35,632 nt of DNA, from positions 1 to 35,632 of IMG/VR virus record IMGVR_UViG_3300036909_000535. The stretch is one strand, 5' to 3'. The stretch's first letter is position 1. Every line of letters starts with the position of its first letter. The notes under the pieces are model-generated. The model worked only from the letters and a program-made list of their open reading frames with translations. It did no database searches and had not been told where the DNA came from. Both the position numbers and the translations under genes were made by a program. The DNA comes from a virus. Shown here piece after piece: positions 19,234 to 27,868 of the stretch.

Positions 19234-19437
19234 ATGGCAGTCAAAGCGCGCCCCGGCGAGGGCGCATTCTCGCAAGACAATACCTCCGGCCGCGGTTTTT
19301 CTACGCCGCCCGGAAATCCCCGCGTTCCTCCAGGCTCCCGAGTAGGAAGTCCGCGGAAAGGTCCCCCTCCGGGAGGGCATGGCGATCAGAACCGCGCGAG
19401 CCAGGAGCGTACCCGCGTGGACACCGAAACACGATAG
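19234..19437 (+). CDS. Disordered Pro/Gly-rich small protein
   Basis: 67 residues from ATG 19234, 3 bases after the previous stop, with GGAGG upstream. Low-complexity GRGFSTPPGNPRVPPGSRVG and PPPGGHGDQ with many Arg; no hydrophobic core. It resembles small unstructured virion or linker proteins of phages, such as the one at 23780. Function unknown. Confidence 0.55.
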   Translation: MAVKARPGEGAFSQDNTSGRGFSTPPGNPRVPPGSRVGSPRKGPPPGGHGDQNRASQERTRVDTETR

Positions 19438-19474
19438 CGCTTCATTGACGAAAAGAGGAGGTAAGCAGAAAACC

Positions 19475-20413
19475 ATGTCTACAGTGATTATTACAGCGGC
19501 TGTTCCTTTCGATGCCGAAGGCTCCTGGCTCTTGTCGGGTACGGTTGACGGCAATTCGCATCTGATGGAATGGACCAAGCCTTTCAACCCCACGGAACTG
19601 ACGGGTACCAGCGTGGCGCAAGCGTTCTTGGATGACTGGGCCCGCATGGACCAGCTCATCAACAATCTCGTGGCAAGCCGAACGGTCAACATCACACACC
19701 CGCGTTCGACGACGCAGGTTGCGGTGACATTTGGCAACAAGGCGACGTGCTACTCCCTGGTGGCAGGCTACGACCGGGTGCAGATCACGGGGACCATCGG
19801 CGGTGTCACCTACACGTGCATCGTGCGCCAAAGGGACATCGTGGAAAGAGCATACGCGATGATTCCTTCGCCGGACATTTCCCAATGGCTGGCGAAAAAG
19901 CTGGTTGACAACTATGTCCGCGGCGGCAGTTGGCTGGCGGTTTTCGTCAACACGTTCACCGGGTTGACGAGCACGACCAGTTCCAGCACCACTTCGACCA
20001 GCACGACCACTACGACTTCGACCACTACGACTTCAACCACTACGACTACCACGACCTCGGATGCCCGGTTGAAGGAGATCCTGTCCAAGATCGCACAGGT
20101 GTTCGGCTTGAACGTGTACGCGTTCTATTTCAAGGCCGACCTCGAAAAGAAAGTATACGTGGGTCTTCTCGCGCAAGAAGTTTACGAGCGCTATCCGGAA
20201 GCCGTTGTTGTTGGCGGTCCTGTTCCGGAGAATGAGCCGTGGCAGATCAACTACGGCAAGCTGTTCGAGCTGTTGGGGTTGGGCAATGTGAATACCCAGA
20301 TCCTGATGGCTCTGGTGGGCCCCTACGTTGAAGATGGGCCGCTGGTCGAGGAACCTCAGCAAGAAGTAGCGTCGTCGGTTCGCAGGCGAAGCTACCATGG
20401 CCCGGTCATCTGA
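19475..20413 (+). CDS. Thr-rich virion protein with S74 intramolecular chaperone
   Basis: 312 residues; ATG 19475 downstream of AGAGGAGG. Residues ~1-163 form a beta-rich body. Residues 164-193 are a pure Ser/Thr linker. Residues 194-265 match the S74 chaperone: S194-D-x-R-x-K199, the self-cleavage Ser/Lys pair, then GLNVYAFYF and GLLAQEVYERYPEAVVV. The chaperone of the family helps trimer folding and then cuts itself off in front of the serine. This implies a trimeric fibre or spike. Its place between terminase and portal suggests a head fibre rather than the main tail fibre; this is inference. Confidence 0.82.
   Translation: MSTVIITAAVPFDAEGSWLLSGTVDGNSHLMEWTKPFNPTELTGTSVAQAFLDDWARMDQLINNLVASRTVNITHPRSTTQVAVTFGNKATCYSLVAGYDRVQITGTIGGVTYTCIVRQRDIVERAYAMIPSPDISQWLAKKLVDNYVRGGSWLAVFVNTFTGLTSTTSSSTTSTSTTTTTSTTTTSTTTTTTTSDARLKEILSKIAQVFGLNVYAFYFKADLEKKVYVGLLAQEVYERYPEAVVVGGPVPENEPWQINYGKLFELLGLGNVNTQILMALVGPYVEDGPLVEEPQQEVASSVRRRSYHGPVI
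19964..20057 (+). repeat. ACN-trinucleotide-rich run coding for the Thr linker
   Basis: A low-complexity run of ACG, ACC and ACT codons with some AGC and TCG codes for the Ser/Thr linker. It is prone to length change by slippage. Confidence 0.7.
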
Positions 20414-20438
20414 CCGAAAACCTGCTAACCTCCGTGTA

Positions 20439-20463
20439 GGCGGCGCCCCAAAAAAGCGCCGCC
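20439..20463 (+). other. GC-rich hairpin before the glycosyltransferase gene
   Basis: GGCGGCGC (20439-20446) pairs with GCGCCGCC (20456-20463) around CCCAAAAAA. There is no T-tract, so termination is unlikely to be strong. It may mark the end of the preceding mRNA. Confidence 0.5.
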
Positions 20464-20482
20464 CGCATTCGATTGGAGAGGC

Positions 20483-21721
20483 ATGAAAATTGGACTTTTG
20501 ACGGCCTTCTCCGCAATGTTGGATCACTACAGCTTAACCGCTGTGGTGCTCGGGCAGTTGCGGATGATTCACCACGCTGGTCACACGCCCGTATTGATTG
20601 GGCTTGAAGATTTCAAATGGCCCGAGGCGCCGGATTGGGTTGAGATCCGCGCCGGGCTGCCTGTTTGGGCCAAGAAGGATTACAAAAGCCTTTCGGAACT
20701 GCCCATGGAGCATATCGACGTGGGCAGAGCAGCTTGCCGGTGGATGGCCGGCAGCCTCGGCGATCTGAACGCCCTGTTCTCGCACGACATTCTATTCACG
20801 GGCTGGAATTTGCCGCTGAACCTGGGAATGCAGGAAGCGGCTACGTTCTGGCCTTTTCCGCATTTTCACTGGGTGCATTCCGTTCCGGGTGGAGGCATGC
20901 GCGATTACTGGCGGGTGCCACCCAACGGGAAGCTCGTTTATCCGAACCACCAGGACCGCATTCGATGCGCGGAACATTTTCGGACCTGGCAGGAGAACGT
21001 GCTGATAATTCCGCATTCAAAAGATCCCCGCGAGTACATGTTCCGCACCGATCTGGCGGAGCGTTTGGTGACCGAGTACGACGTGCTGGCGGCGGACATC
21101 ATTCAGGTGTACCCGATCCCCACCGATCGCTACGAGCCAAAAGGCGCCAAGGAAGTGATCGAGTTGTTCGGCCAACTGAAACGCCACGGAAAAAGCGTGC
21201 GCCTGATTTTCTGCAACGCTTGGTGCAACACGGATGAGCGCCGGGCCGACGTGAAGTTTCTGATCAACCACGCGTTCGACCAGGGGCTCACTGACCGGGA
21301 AGTGATTTTCACCAGCCGGTTCGATCCCGAGTTTGAGGTTGGAGTTTCACAGGCCGTGGTGCACGATTTGATGCAGATAGGCAACCTTTTTATTTGCCCA
21401 TCGAAGTCAGAATCTTTTGGATACGCGCCCGCAGAGGCGGCTCTGTGTGGACAGCTTTTGGTGCTGAACCAAAATCTGCCCATGTTCCAGGAAATCGCCG
21501 GCCCAGGGAGCGCTCTGCATTTCACGTTCGGCAGCTACCAGCAGCAGGTGGAGATGCCAGACAAGGCGGCTTTTTTCCGGGACATGGCGAAGATCATCGT
21601 GCACACGATGGAGTCGAACCACGTTCTTCGGGCTAAGACGTTCTACCGCCAGCATTACCGATGGGAAGCGGTCTGGAGTCAGATCGAGCAAGCTATCCTC
21701 ACGGAGACAGTGCGGAAATGA
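20483..21721 (+). CDS. Glycosyltransferase, GT4-like (GT-B fold)
   Basis: 412 residues; SD GGAGAGG before ATG 20483. The N-terminal MKIGLLTAFSAMLDHYS is the first Rossmann strand and loop. The C-terminal half has SKSESFGYAPAEAALCGQLLVLN (about 308-330) with the E-x7-E motif that binds the nucleotide sugar in GT4-like enzymes. It is separated from the other glycosyltransferases and lies just after the Thr-rich S74 protein, which makes that protein a candidate acceptor (inference). The stop overlaps the next ATG. Confidence 0.85.
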   Translation: MKIGLLTAFSAMLDHYSLTAVVLGQLRMIHHAGHTPVLIGLEDFKWPEAPDWVEIRAGLPVWAKKDYKSLSELPMEHIDVGRAACRWMAGSLGDLNALFSHDILFTGWNLPLNLGMQEAATFWPFPHFHWVHSVPGGGMRDYWRVPPNGKLVYPNHQDRIRCAEHFRTWQENVLIIPHSKDPREYMFRTDLAERLVTEYDVLAADIIQVYPIPTDRYEPKGAKEVIELFGQLKRHGKSVRLIFCNAWCNTDERRADVKFLINHAFDQGLTDREVIFTSRFDPEFEVGVSQAVVHDLMQIGNLFICPSKSESFGYAPAEAALCGQLLVLNQNLPMFQEIAGPGSALHFTFGSYQQQVEMPDKAAFFRDMAKIIVHTMESNHVLRAKTFYRQHYRWEAVWSQIEQAILTETVRK

Positions 21722-22137
21722 CGGTTGATGAAGAAGCACGGGATGATCACGAGCGGCGCGAAGCGCACAGAGCTGCTCGAGCAATCCACGAGTCTCAAGG
21801 TGCCTCGGGCTTTATGGCCACCAAGGCACACCTGATGAAGTTGCAGGATGCAGGTAGGGTCGCTTCCATTCAGAAATTCGAGCGCCCCTATTTGGAAAAG
21901 TTCAAGGAGCACGTACGCAAGCACGGTATGGCACCTATCATTCTGCGCCACGAGGGTGAAGGACACTACCATATAGAAGACGGGCACCACCGTCTGGCTA
22001 TAGGACGCGAGATGGGAATGGCAAAACTGCCAGTTGTCATAGGCGAGCGAGGGAGCAGAACGCACAAGTCTGGTCAGGATTTCAACGTCTTAGGTCACGC
22101 AGGACTTCCAGGCGGGCACGCAGGATACGGACAGTGA
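21718..22137 (+). CDS. ParB-like domain protein with C-terminal tag 2
   Basis: 139 residues from ATG 21718 (ATGA overlap). Residues ~1-28 are a charged helix. Residues ~35-110 look like a ParB/sulfiredoxin-type domain: a substrate strand (PIILRHEGEGHYHIEDGHHRLAIGREMGM) with the E-D-G-H-H-R-L-A signature, then LPVVIGE. The tag (SGQDFN, V, LGHA, G, LPGGHAGYG) occupies 118-138. ParB-like folds bind CTP or act as nucleases, but here the activity is unknown. It sits 9 bases before the portal gene, so a packaged or head-associated enzyme is plausible. Confidence 0.75.
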   Translation: MTVDEEARDDHERREAHRAARAIHESQGASGFMATKAHLMKLQDAGRVASIQKFERPYLEKFKEHVRKHGMAPIILRHEGEGHYHIEDGHHRLAIGREMGMAKLPVVIGERGSRTHKSGQDFNVLGHAGLPGGHAGYGQ

Positions 22138-22146
22138 GGCTCTAAT

Positions 22147-23721
22147 ATGAGCATGGGCGACATGACCAGGTTCACGCTGAATCGCGTGAACCGGGACTAC
22201 CCGATCACGTCGGGGCACGAAATAGACATCTGGCATCAGAACGCCGCCCGCATTCTGCAATACGGCAGGCTCTGGAACTTCTACAAGGGCAACCACTGGA
22301 ACTATGTTCCCGAGGCCGGCGAGCCTGTGACCACCGCGAACTTCGTGCAGCTTTTCGTGGACAAGCACTCGCAATATCTGTTCGGCAATCAGTTCACGAT
22401 CCACGCGAATTTTCGCGGCAGCGCCTATCAGGCAGCCGAAGACCTGTTGAACGAGGAGTGGGAAAAAAACCACATTGGGCAGCTTGGTTTCCAGATGGGC
22501 CAAGTCGGAGGGGTGACAGGCGACTGTTGGGTAAACGTCGGGATCGACAACGATGCGGTCTTTGGCGATCGCGTAAAGTTGACCGTCTTTCCAAGCGAAT
22601 TTGTTTTCCCGATTTTTTTCAGAAATTCCGACCGCGGATTTTCCGGTTTGCTGGTGCAGTGGCCCGAATCGGAAGTGGTGAGCAATGCTTTCGGCCGCGT
22701 CAGGGTTCGGACCTACGTCGCGGGGCAGTATTGGACGAAGGATGAGGTTTGGGAACTGCGGGACGGCCAGCCCATCAGCAATTCCAAGCCGAACCTTTTG
22801 GGGGAAATTCCGTTCACGCATATTCCGAACCTGATGGTGGGCACGGAATTTTTCGGCATGTCGGACATCGGCCAGGTGGTGGACTCGAATCGGGAGTTCA
22901 ACGAGAAGACCACCGACTTGGGCGACATCATCAACTACCACGCGGCGCCGGTGACCGTGATTTATGGCGCGAAGGCTTCCACGCTGCAAAAAGGCGCCCG
23001 TAAGGTGTGGAGTGGTCTGCCGAAGGACGCCAGGGTGGAGAACCTGGAGCTGCAGGGCGATTTGGCGGCGGCACGCGAGTACCTGATGAATCTGAAGGAC
23101 ACGTTGTTCCAGCTTGGCTCCATGCCGAAGGTTGCCTTTGGGGGCGACGTTCCGATCTCGAATACGTCTGGCGTTGCCCTGGCCATCCAGTTCGCTCCGA
23201 TCCTGGAGCACATGAAGAAGAAGCGGCTCACGTATACGAAGGGCATCCAGTACGTGAACTACCAAATTCTCCGCGTCCGGGAAATTTTGGGAGACTACAA
23301 GGCCAATGGCCGTCCCCTGCCTTACTACAGCGGCGTGAAGTGGCCGGACCCCCTGCCGCGCGACAAGCAGCTTCGGTTGAACGAGCTGACCGTCATGCAG
23401 CAGATGAAACTGCTTTCCCGGGCCATGATCTTGCGGGAATTGATCCACGATGACATCGCGCCAGCCGAGTTGGATGTGAGCGACGCACAAAAGGTTTTGG
23501 ACGAAGTGGACGAAGAGCTTCAAAAGGCAACAGAGCAAGAAAACGAGTTGCAGTTGAACCACGCCGTGAATCTTCAGGAAGCTGGTGTGAGTGGTGGAGC
23601 AGGCGGTGCGGGAGGTCCCAAGCCGCCCGGAAAAAAGCCGCCAAAGACAGAGGCGGCGGCAGCCGAGGAGTCCTCAGCCAAAGCCGAAAAACAGGCAGGA
23701 GCGCAGGCCTCGGGAGTGTAG
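22147..23721 (+). CDS. Portal protein, SPP1-like
   Basis: 524 residues; forms the dodecameric ring at the capsid vertex. YGRLWNFYKGNHWNY, VTTANFVQLFVDKHSQYLFG and LGFQMGQVGGVTGDCWVNVG match the opening of SPP1-type portals. LGEIPFTHIPNLMVGTEFFG with SDIGQVVDSNREFNEKTTD and a long helix (SGVALAIQFAPILEHMKKKRL) fits the wing and stem. The C-terminal ~60 residues are Gly/Pro/Ala/Lys-rich and disordered. Two in-frame ATGs (22147, 22153) are possible; the SD is weak. Confidence 0.9.
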   Translation: MSMGDMTRFTLNRVNRDYPITSGHEIDIWHQNAARILQYGRLWNFYKGNHWNYVPEAGEPVTTANFVQLFVDKHSQYLFGNQFTIHANFRGSAYQAAEDLLNEEWEKNHIGQLGFQMGQVGGVTGDCWVNVGIDNDAVFGDRVKLTVFPSEFVFPIFFRNSDRGFSGLLVQWPESEVVSNAFGRVRVRTYVAGQYWTKDEVWELRDGQPISNSKPNLLGEIPFTHIPNLMVGTEFFGMSDIGQVVDSNREFNEKTTDLGDIINYHAAPVTVIYGAKASTLQKGARKVWSGLPKDARVENLELQGDLAAAREYLMNLKDTLFQLGSMPKVAFGGDVPISNTSGVALAIQFAPILEHMKKKRLTYTKGIQYVNYQILRVREILGDYKANGRPLPYYSGVKWPDPLPRDKQLRLNELTVMQQMKLLSRAMILRELIHDDIAPAELDVSDAQKVLDEVDEELQKATEQENELQLNHAVNLQEAGVSGGAGGAGGPKPPGKKPPKTEAAAAEESSAKAEKQAGAQASGV

Positions 23722-23745
23722 TGGTAGCATGAAGTTGTGTTTTGG

Positions 23746-23757
23746 ACCCGAAAGGGT
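23746..23757 (+). other. Short GNRA hairpin in the leader of the next gene
   Basis: ACCC-GAAA-GGGT at 23746-23757, ahead of the SD AAGGAGG of the gene at 23780. A similar CGCCC-GAAA-GGGGCG lies at 26268-26282. Confidence 0.45.
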
Positions 23758-23779
23758 GTATGAACAGTAAGGAGGCAAC

Positions 23780-23965
23780 ATGCAGAAAGCGATTAACCCT
23801 CAGCCGGGCCGCGTGAATGACGAACGGGGCATCGGGGTGGAAGCGGGCGCCAACAAGAGTCAGCGGAAGACCGGGTATCGCCCGGACGCCACTCCGCGGG
23901 CCACCACCAACTCGCTCGATCCGGACGCCCTGGTTCGGGTGGCAGTGGATCCCCGCCTGGCGTAG
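23780..23965 (+). CDS. Small disordered protein
   Basis: 61 residues from ATG 23780 with a strong SD (AAGGAGG). Polar, Arg/Pro/Gly-rich (PQPGRVNDERGIGVEAGANK, YRPDATPRATTN), with no hydrophobic core. The strong SD and clean spacing between portal and scaffold support a real gene; it may be a minor head protein. Confidence 0.6.
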   Translation: MQKAINPQPGRVNDERGIGVEAGANKSQRKTGYRPDATPRATTNSLDPDALVRVAVDPRLA

Positions 23966-24005
23966 TTCAGCTAGGTGAAGAATTTTCACGAAGGATAAGG
24001 AAACC

Positions 24006-24749
24006 ATGGCAACATCACAGGTCACACCAGCAGCCGGAGAACAACCAGGATCACCCGCAGGAGCCCCGCCGCATCAGGCAGCAGCCGGTAATGGGGGCAT
24101 CTCGGCGGAAGAGGTAGAACGCAGGCTTGCAGAAGCCAGACGGGATGAGAAGGCCAAGCTTTATCCCGAGATCGAACGTCACAAAGCCGACCTGCAGAAA
24201 AAGGAGCGGGAACTGGCGGACGCCCGCGCGGCCCTCGAGACCGCGCAGGATGGAAGCCGGAAAGCTCAGACGCTGGAACAACAAATCGCGGCCCTCACGG
24301 GCCAGGTTTCCAGCATGACGGACCAGTTCAGTAAGGCAATGGACGACGCGCTGGACAATCAGCGCAAGGAAAATGAGGAGCAGCGCCGCAGAGATCGGCT
24401 TGAGGCGCAGCGCACGGGCCTCCTCCAGAGTACACAAGAGCTGATCCCGGAAATGGTGGCCGGCAACACACCCGAGGAGCTACAGGCAAGTTTCGAGCGC
24501 GCGAAGGCGAAGTACAAGGAAATCGCCGACAGAGAAGCTGAGCGCGTAAGAAAGGAACTTGGGGCGCCACTTCGTGAAGCTCTGCCAAAACCGGTATTTC
24601 CGGGCACACCCTCAGGTGACGCAGCCGTAACAGCAGGCGGGTTAGAAGCTTGGCGGGACATGTCCCCTCAAGAGTGGGATCAGAAAAAGAAAGATATCAA
24701 AGCGAAGATTTTCCAGGATGCAGGGCTCCCAATGAAGCAGCCGCGCTGA
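24006..24749 (+). CDS. Scaffolding-type coiled-coil protein
   Basis: 247 residues between portal and capsid genes, the usual place for a scaffold. Residues 1-30 are disordered. About 33-205 are almost entirely charged helix/coiled coil (VERRLAEARRDEKAKL, and KKERELADARAALETAQ). Only the last ~30 residues (GLEAWRDMSPQEWDQKKKDIKAKIF) look like a compact end that could contact the capsid. Scaffolds guide capsid assembly and are then expelled or degraded. Confidence 0.8.
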   Translation: MATSQVTPAAGEQPGSPAGAPPHQAAAGNGGISAEEVERRLAEARRDEKAKLYPEIERHKADLQKKERELADARAALETAQDGSRKAQTLEQQIAALTGQVSSMTDQFSKAMDDALDNQRKENEEQRRRDRLEAQRTGLLQSTQELIPEMVAGNTPEELQASFERAKAKYKEIADREAERVRKELGAPLREALPKPVFPGTPSGDAAVTAGGLEAWRDMSPQEWDQKKKDIKAKIFQDAGLPMKQPR

Positions 24750-24782
24750 AAGGCGCAGGACTTTGCTTAAGGAGCTACGTCA

Positions 24783-25724
24783 ATGGCACTTACGGGTACG
24801 GCGACAGCCGGTGTGGTAACCGGTTTGCCGCAAGCAATTCTGAACGTCTATTCGCGCGAAATTCAGCACCGCGCGCTTCCGGCCATGCGGTTCGAGCAGT
24901 TCGCCGTCATCAAGGACGAACTGACCCGGCAGCCCGGCCTGACCATTTATTTCACGATCTACGAGAACCTGGCGCTCGGCGGACCCCTCACCGAAGGCGT
25001 CAACATGACCACGCAGGCCATGACCGCCTCGCAGGTCTTTGTAACGGTGACCGAGTATGGCAACGCAATTGCCATTTCGGAACTGTTGCTCCAGTCCGCA
25101 TACGACGATGTGTTGACCGAGGCCGCGTACCAGTTGGGGCGCGACTACGCCCGTGTCACCGACTTGCTGTTGCGCAATGCTGTGATGGCATCGGCAAACT
25201 CCATCGGCTCGGGCGGCGCCTGGCCGCTGTCCAGCATTTCCCAGCCGTTGCGCATCGACGACCTGCGCGCCGGTGTCGAGCGTCTGTACACCCTCAACGT
25301 TCCCAAGTTCAATGGGGACTTTTTCGCCTGTTTCGTTCACCCGCATCAGGCTTCCAGCCTGAAGCGCGATCCGGAATGGGTGTCGGCTTCGACTTACGGC
25401 GCCACCGAACAGCTCTTCCGCGGCGAACTCGGCCGCTTCGACGATGTTCGTTTTGTGGGCACCGGGCACATGAACAATGGCGCGGTTCTCTCCACCGATC
25501 CGGCTTACGATGCCACCCTGGTTACGGCCGGCGCAGGCTCCGTCAATCTGTACAAAGCGGTCCTGATGGGCGACAACAGTTACGCATGGGCGGTCGGGCT
25601 TCCGGTCGAGATGCGGGACAACGGCGTCGAGGACTTCGGCCGCAAGCATTCGCTTGGGTGGTATTCGATCATGGGGTCGAAGATCATCAACGGCGACAAC
25701 ATTCTGCCGATCGTGTCGGCGTAG
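24783..25724 (+). CDS. Major capsid protein, N4-gp56-like
   Basis: 313 residues; strong SD AAGGAG before ATG 24783. YSREIQHRALPAMRFEQFA, a following GLTIYFTIYENLALGGPLTEG beta loop, MTASQVFVTVTEYGNAIAIS and VFVHP-like FFACFVHPHQASSLK, ending with DFGRKHSLGWYSIMGSKII, follow the N4-gp56 type of HK97-fold capsid protein. There is no delta domain at the N-terminus, consistent with a separate scaffold gene upstream. Confidence 0.9.
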   Translation: MALTGTATAGVVTGLPQAILNVYSREIQHRALPAMRFEQFAVIKDELTRQPGLTIYFTIYENLALGGPLTEGVNMTTQAMTASQVFVTVTEYGNAIAISELLLQSAYDDVLTEAAYQLGRDYARVTDLLLRNAVMASANSIGSGGAWPLSSISQPLRIDDLRAGVERLYTLNVPKFNGDFFACFVHPHQASSLKRDPEWVSASTYGATEQLFRGELGRFDDVRFVGTGHMNNGAVLSTDPAYDATLVTAGAGSVNLYKAVLMGDNSYAWAVGLPVEMRDNGVEDFGRKHSLGWYSIMGSKIINGDNILPIVSA

Positions 25725-25769
25725 CGCCAGGGCGTTTGGTCAAAGTCTGGTCGAAATGAAAGGAGAAAA

Positions 25770-26228
25770 ATGCCTATAGGTGCACTCGGTTATGTCGGAA
25801 CGGTTCCTGTCGATAAGGGGGCCGTTCGCAACTTCATAGAAAAGCAGTATTCCATCGCCGCGCGGGGAACCGCGGGCACGGATGCGGAAACGGTCCTTGA
25901 CAAAATGCTGAAGGGAAGCGGCGCCGCCGCGGATCCCATTCAGATCGATTCGGTTGAGGTCATTGCGCAGGCTGCGATCGCCGCAAATGGATCGAACTAC
26001 GTTACGTTCAAGCTGTATAACCGGAAGGGCGATGGCACAGGGACCGATGTTCTGGCTTCCCTGACCACGGCCTCCGTGTCACAGGCTGCGTACGTTCCGT
26101 TCACTCTCACACTGGACGCTACGAAGGCGCCACCCAAACTGAACGATGTGTTGACCTTCTCCGTCGAGCATTCCGCTGGCGGAGTGGCTACGCCTCAGAT
26201 GGCCGTGCGCATTCGCATCCGCGCGTAA
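25770..26228 (+). CDS. Capsid decoration or head-fibre-type protein
   Basis: 152 residues; SD AAAGGAG before ATG 25770. After a polar, helical first 50 residues comes a beta-rich domain (SVEVIAQAAIAANGSNYVTF, then GTDVLASLTTASVSQAAYVPF, and VLTFSVEHSAGGV) resembling immunoglobulin-like or decoration folds. Directly downstream of the capsid gene is the usual place for a decoration protein. The family is assigned by context and fold impression only. Confidence 0.7.
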   Translation: MPIGALGYVGTVPVDKGAVRNFIEKQYSIAARGTAGTDAETVLDKMLKGSGAAADPIQIDSVEVIAQAAIAANGSNYVTFKLYNRKGDGTGTDVLASLTTASVSQAAYVPFTLTLDATKAPPKLNDVLTFSVEHSAGGVATPQMAVRIRIRA

Positions 26229-26309
26229 CAGCGCAAACTTGAACACTGCTTCGGTACAATCAGGTATCGCCCGAAAGGGGCGGTGATTGCAACGAGGAAA
26301 GGTAAAACC

Positions 26310-26906
26310 ATGGCAAAGAACACAACGCTGGATATTCCAGAGGCAGTTCCGGAGCGGACAAAACTTCCGCAGCCGAAACGAATGATTGAAGTTCCGCTGC
26401 CTGCTGGCACGAGAAACACGAATTCTGAACCCGATACGTCACACTCTGTAAGAGGGCGGGAAATCACGGGAAAGACCGAGGAAGGCAAGCCGTTCAAGGG
26501 AGAAGTCCCCCCGGCCGCTTTCAACAGTTCGGTTATGGATCAGCTCGCCGAAGGCGCGCGGGCAAACGACATCCCGCTTCCTCCGCAGGGCCTTACGACA
26601 ACGTCCAACCTTTACAACGACCCTCCGCCGGCGCCCAAGCCGGTGTTCACCGATCCAAGCACACAAGCTCCTCCCCCGGTCGGGCCGGCTTCCAGGGCGG
26701 ACCTTCGCACGAAGATCCAGATTGGCCCCATCGATGAGGCTCTGGTTTCGGAGGAAAAGGTAGTGAAGGTGAGGCCCAGGTTCACCGGCAGCAGGTTCAT
26801 TGGGCCGTACCGCTACTACTTCACGAAGGACGTGGTGTGCGAGGTGCCGAAGAGTGTTCGCGACGGCTTGATACGGGAGGAACTGGCTTACCCGTACTAC
26901 GAATAA
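26310..26906 (+). CDS. Unrecognised 198-aa head-region protein
   Basis: ATG 26310 after GAGGAAAGG. The first ~130 residues are Pro/Thr/Glu-rich and probably disordered, with PPPAPKPVFTDPSTQAPPP in the middle. The last ~50 (VVKVRPRFTGSRFIGPYRYYFTKDVVCEVPKSVRDGLI) form a small beta domain. It may link capsid and connector or be a minor capsid protein; function not known. Confidence 0.7.
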   Translation: MAKNTTLDIPEAVPERTKLPQPKRMIEVPLPAGTRNTNSEPDTSHSVRGREITGKTEEGKPFKGEVPPAAFNSSVMDQLAEGARANDIPLPPQGLTTTSNLYNDPPPAPKPVFTDPSTQAPPPVGPASRADLRTKIQIGPIDEALVSEEKVVKVRPRFTGSRFIGPYRYYFTKDVVCEVPKSVRDGLIREELAYPYYE

Positions 26907-26918
26907 TCGGATGGTGCA

Positions 26919-27833
26919 GTGGCCACTATTTCAGCATTACGGGAAACGATGCGGGGCCAGCTTGGAGACATCTCCTGGCTCACGGGAGAGCGGCGTTTCG
27001 ACAATGCTCTCCTGAACGAGGCCCTGTTCGAGGCCCTTCGCCAGCACAACAAGTCTTACACGTGGGCAACAGTTCCCGTGGAGGAAGAACAGCTCATCCT
27101 GCTGCTGGCGAAGGTCCGCATCGCCCGGGATAAGGCGCTGGAATATGCTCTAGATACCCGAGTTTCCGTAGGCGCGAATTTTTCCGCAGACAAGACGGGC
27201 AATTCACAGATGCTCATTACCGCCGCTAACGAGCTGCGGGACGAGTACGACTACCAGCGCGATCGCATCGCCGCACAAGACAATGTGAGCGGGGACATCG
27301 TGATTGGCAACCTGGTCCGGGACAGTAGGCTTATTCACGCCAAGGTTCCCGTGCAGATTGCGCCGCCGCCTCCGAAGCCGAAACTCCTGTCGGTTTCCTA
27401 CCTCTACTATCCGAACGCCAGGGTGAATCCGCCGGCCGACACAGGAGGATTCCAGAACATCGCCGTTCCTTTCGGGCGCCTGGTTTTGGACTGGGCCCGG
27501 ATGGACACAGGCGATCTCGCATACCTTCGCTTCTACGCTTCGCAGAATCCACGGGCGCCTCTTGAAACCTGGCAGGTGATCCGCACGATCTACGACTATT
27601 ACTCCGACACGCTGGCCTTCGAGCGCGTTTCAGGCCCCTGGATTTCGACAGGGGAAGCGCAGATGGCCAAGAACGAATTGTGGATGGAGTACACTCTGCT
27701 GCCGACCGGGACGTGGTACTTCATCCTGGCGGCGGTCAACTGGAACATGCTGGCCGCGATGAGCGATCCAGTTTCTCTGAAGGTAGAGAACTTCATCGAC
27801 TTGCTGGCCGACACAATGGTTTTGGAGGTTTGA
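26919..27833 (+). CDS. Connector-type protein with a C-terminal beta domain
   Basis: 304 residues from GTG 26919 (no strong SD). Residues ~1-85 are helical (ISALRETMRGQLGDI, then LNEALFEALRQHNKSYTWATV), as in head-tail connector proteins. Residues ~175-300 are beta-rich with many Trp and Tyr and look like a fibronectin-like domain (GRLVLDWARMDTGDLAYLRF, and NELWMEYTLLPTGTWYFILA). Its last 25 bases plus stop are copied at 29259, see the repeat there. Confidence 0.72.
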   Translation: MATISALRETMRGQLGDISWLTGERRFDNALLNEALFEALRQHNKSYTWATVPVEEEQLILLLAKVRIARDKALEYALDTRVSVGANFSADKTGNSQMLITAANELRDEYDYQRDRIAAQDNVSGDIVIGNLVRDSRLIHAKVPVQIAPPPPKPKLLSVSYLYYPNARVNPPADTGGFQNIAVPFGRLVLDWARMDTGDLAYLRFYASQNPRAPLETWQVIRTIYDYYSDTLAFERVSGPWISTGEAQMAKNELWMEYTLLPTGTWYFILAAVNWNMLAAMSDPVSLKVENFIDLLADTMVLEV

Positions 27834-27868
27834 AATGGGATTTCCAAGAGGTAAAGGTAAATTAAACG
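27806..27868 (+). repeat. Direct repeat, original copy
   Basis: 50 bases (27806-27855) are identical to 29259-29308: the last codons and stop of the connector gene, the SD and the first codons of the tag gene. After a 6-base indel the match resumes for ~13 bases. Confidence 0.9.

Noticed and set aside
22090-23562. 490-aa open frame on the minus strand
   Set aside because: It lies opposite the portal gene, which has clear family motifs; there is no SD and the codon pattern mirrors the real gene.
26240-26260. Promoter with TTGAAC and TACAAT
   Set aside because: The spacer is only about 9-10 bases, too short for a sigma70-type promoter.
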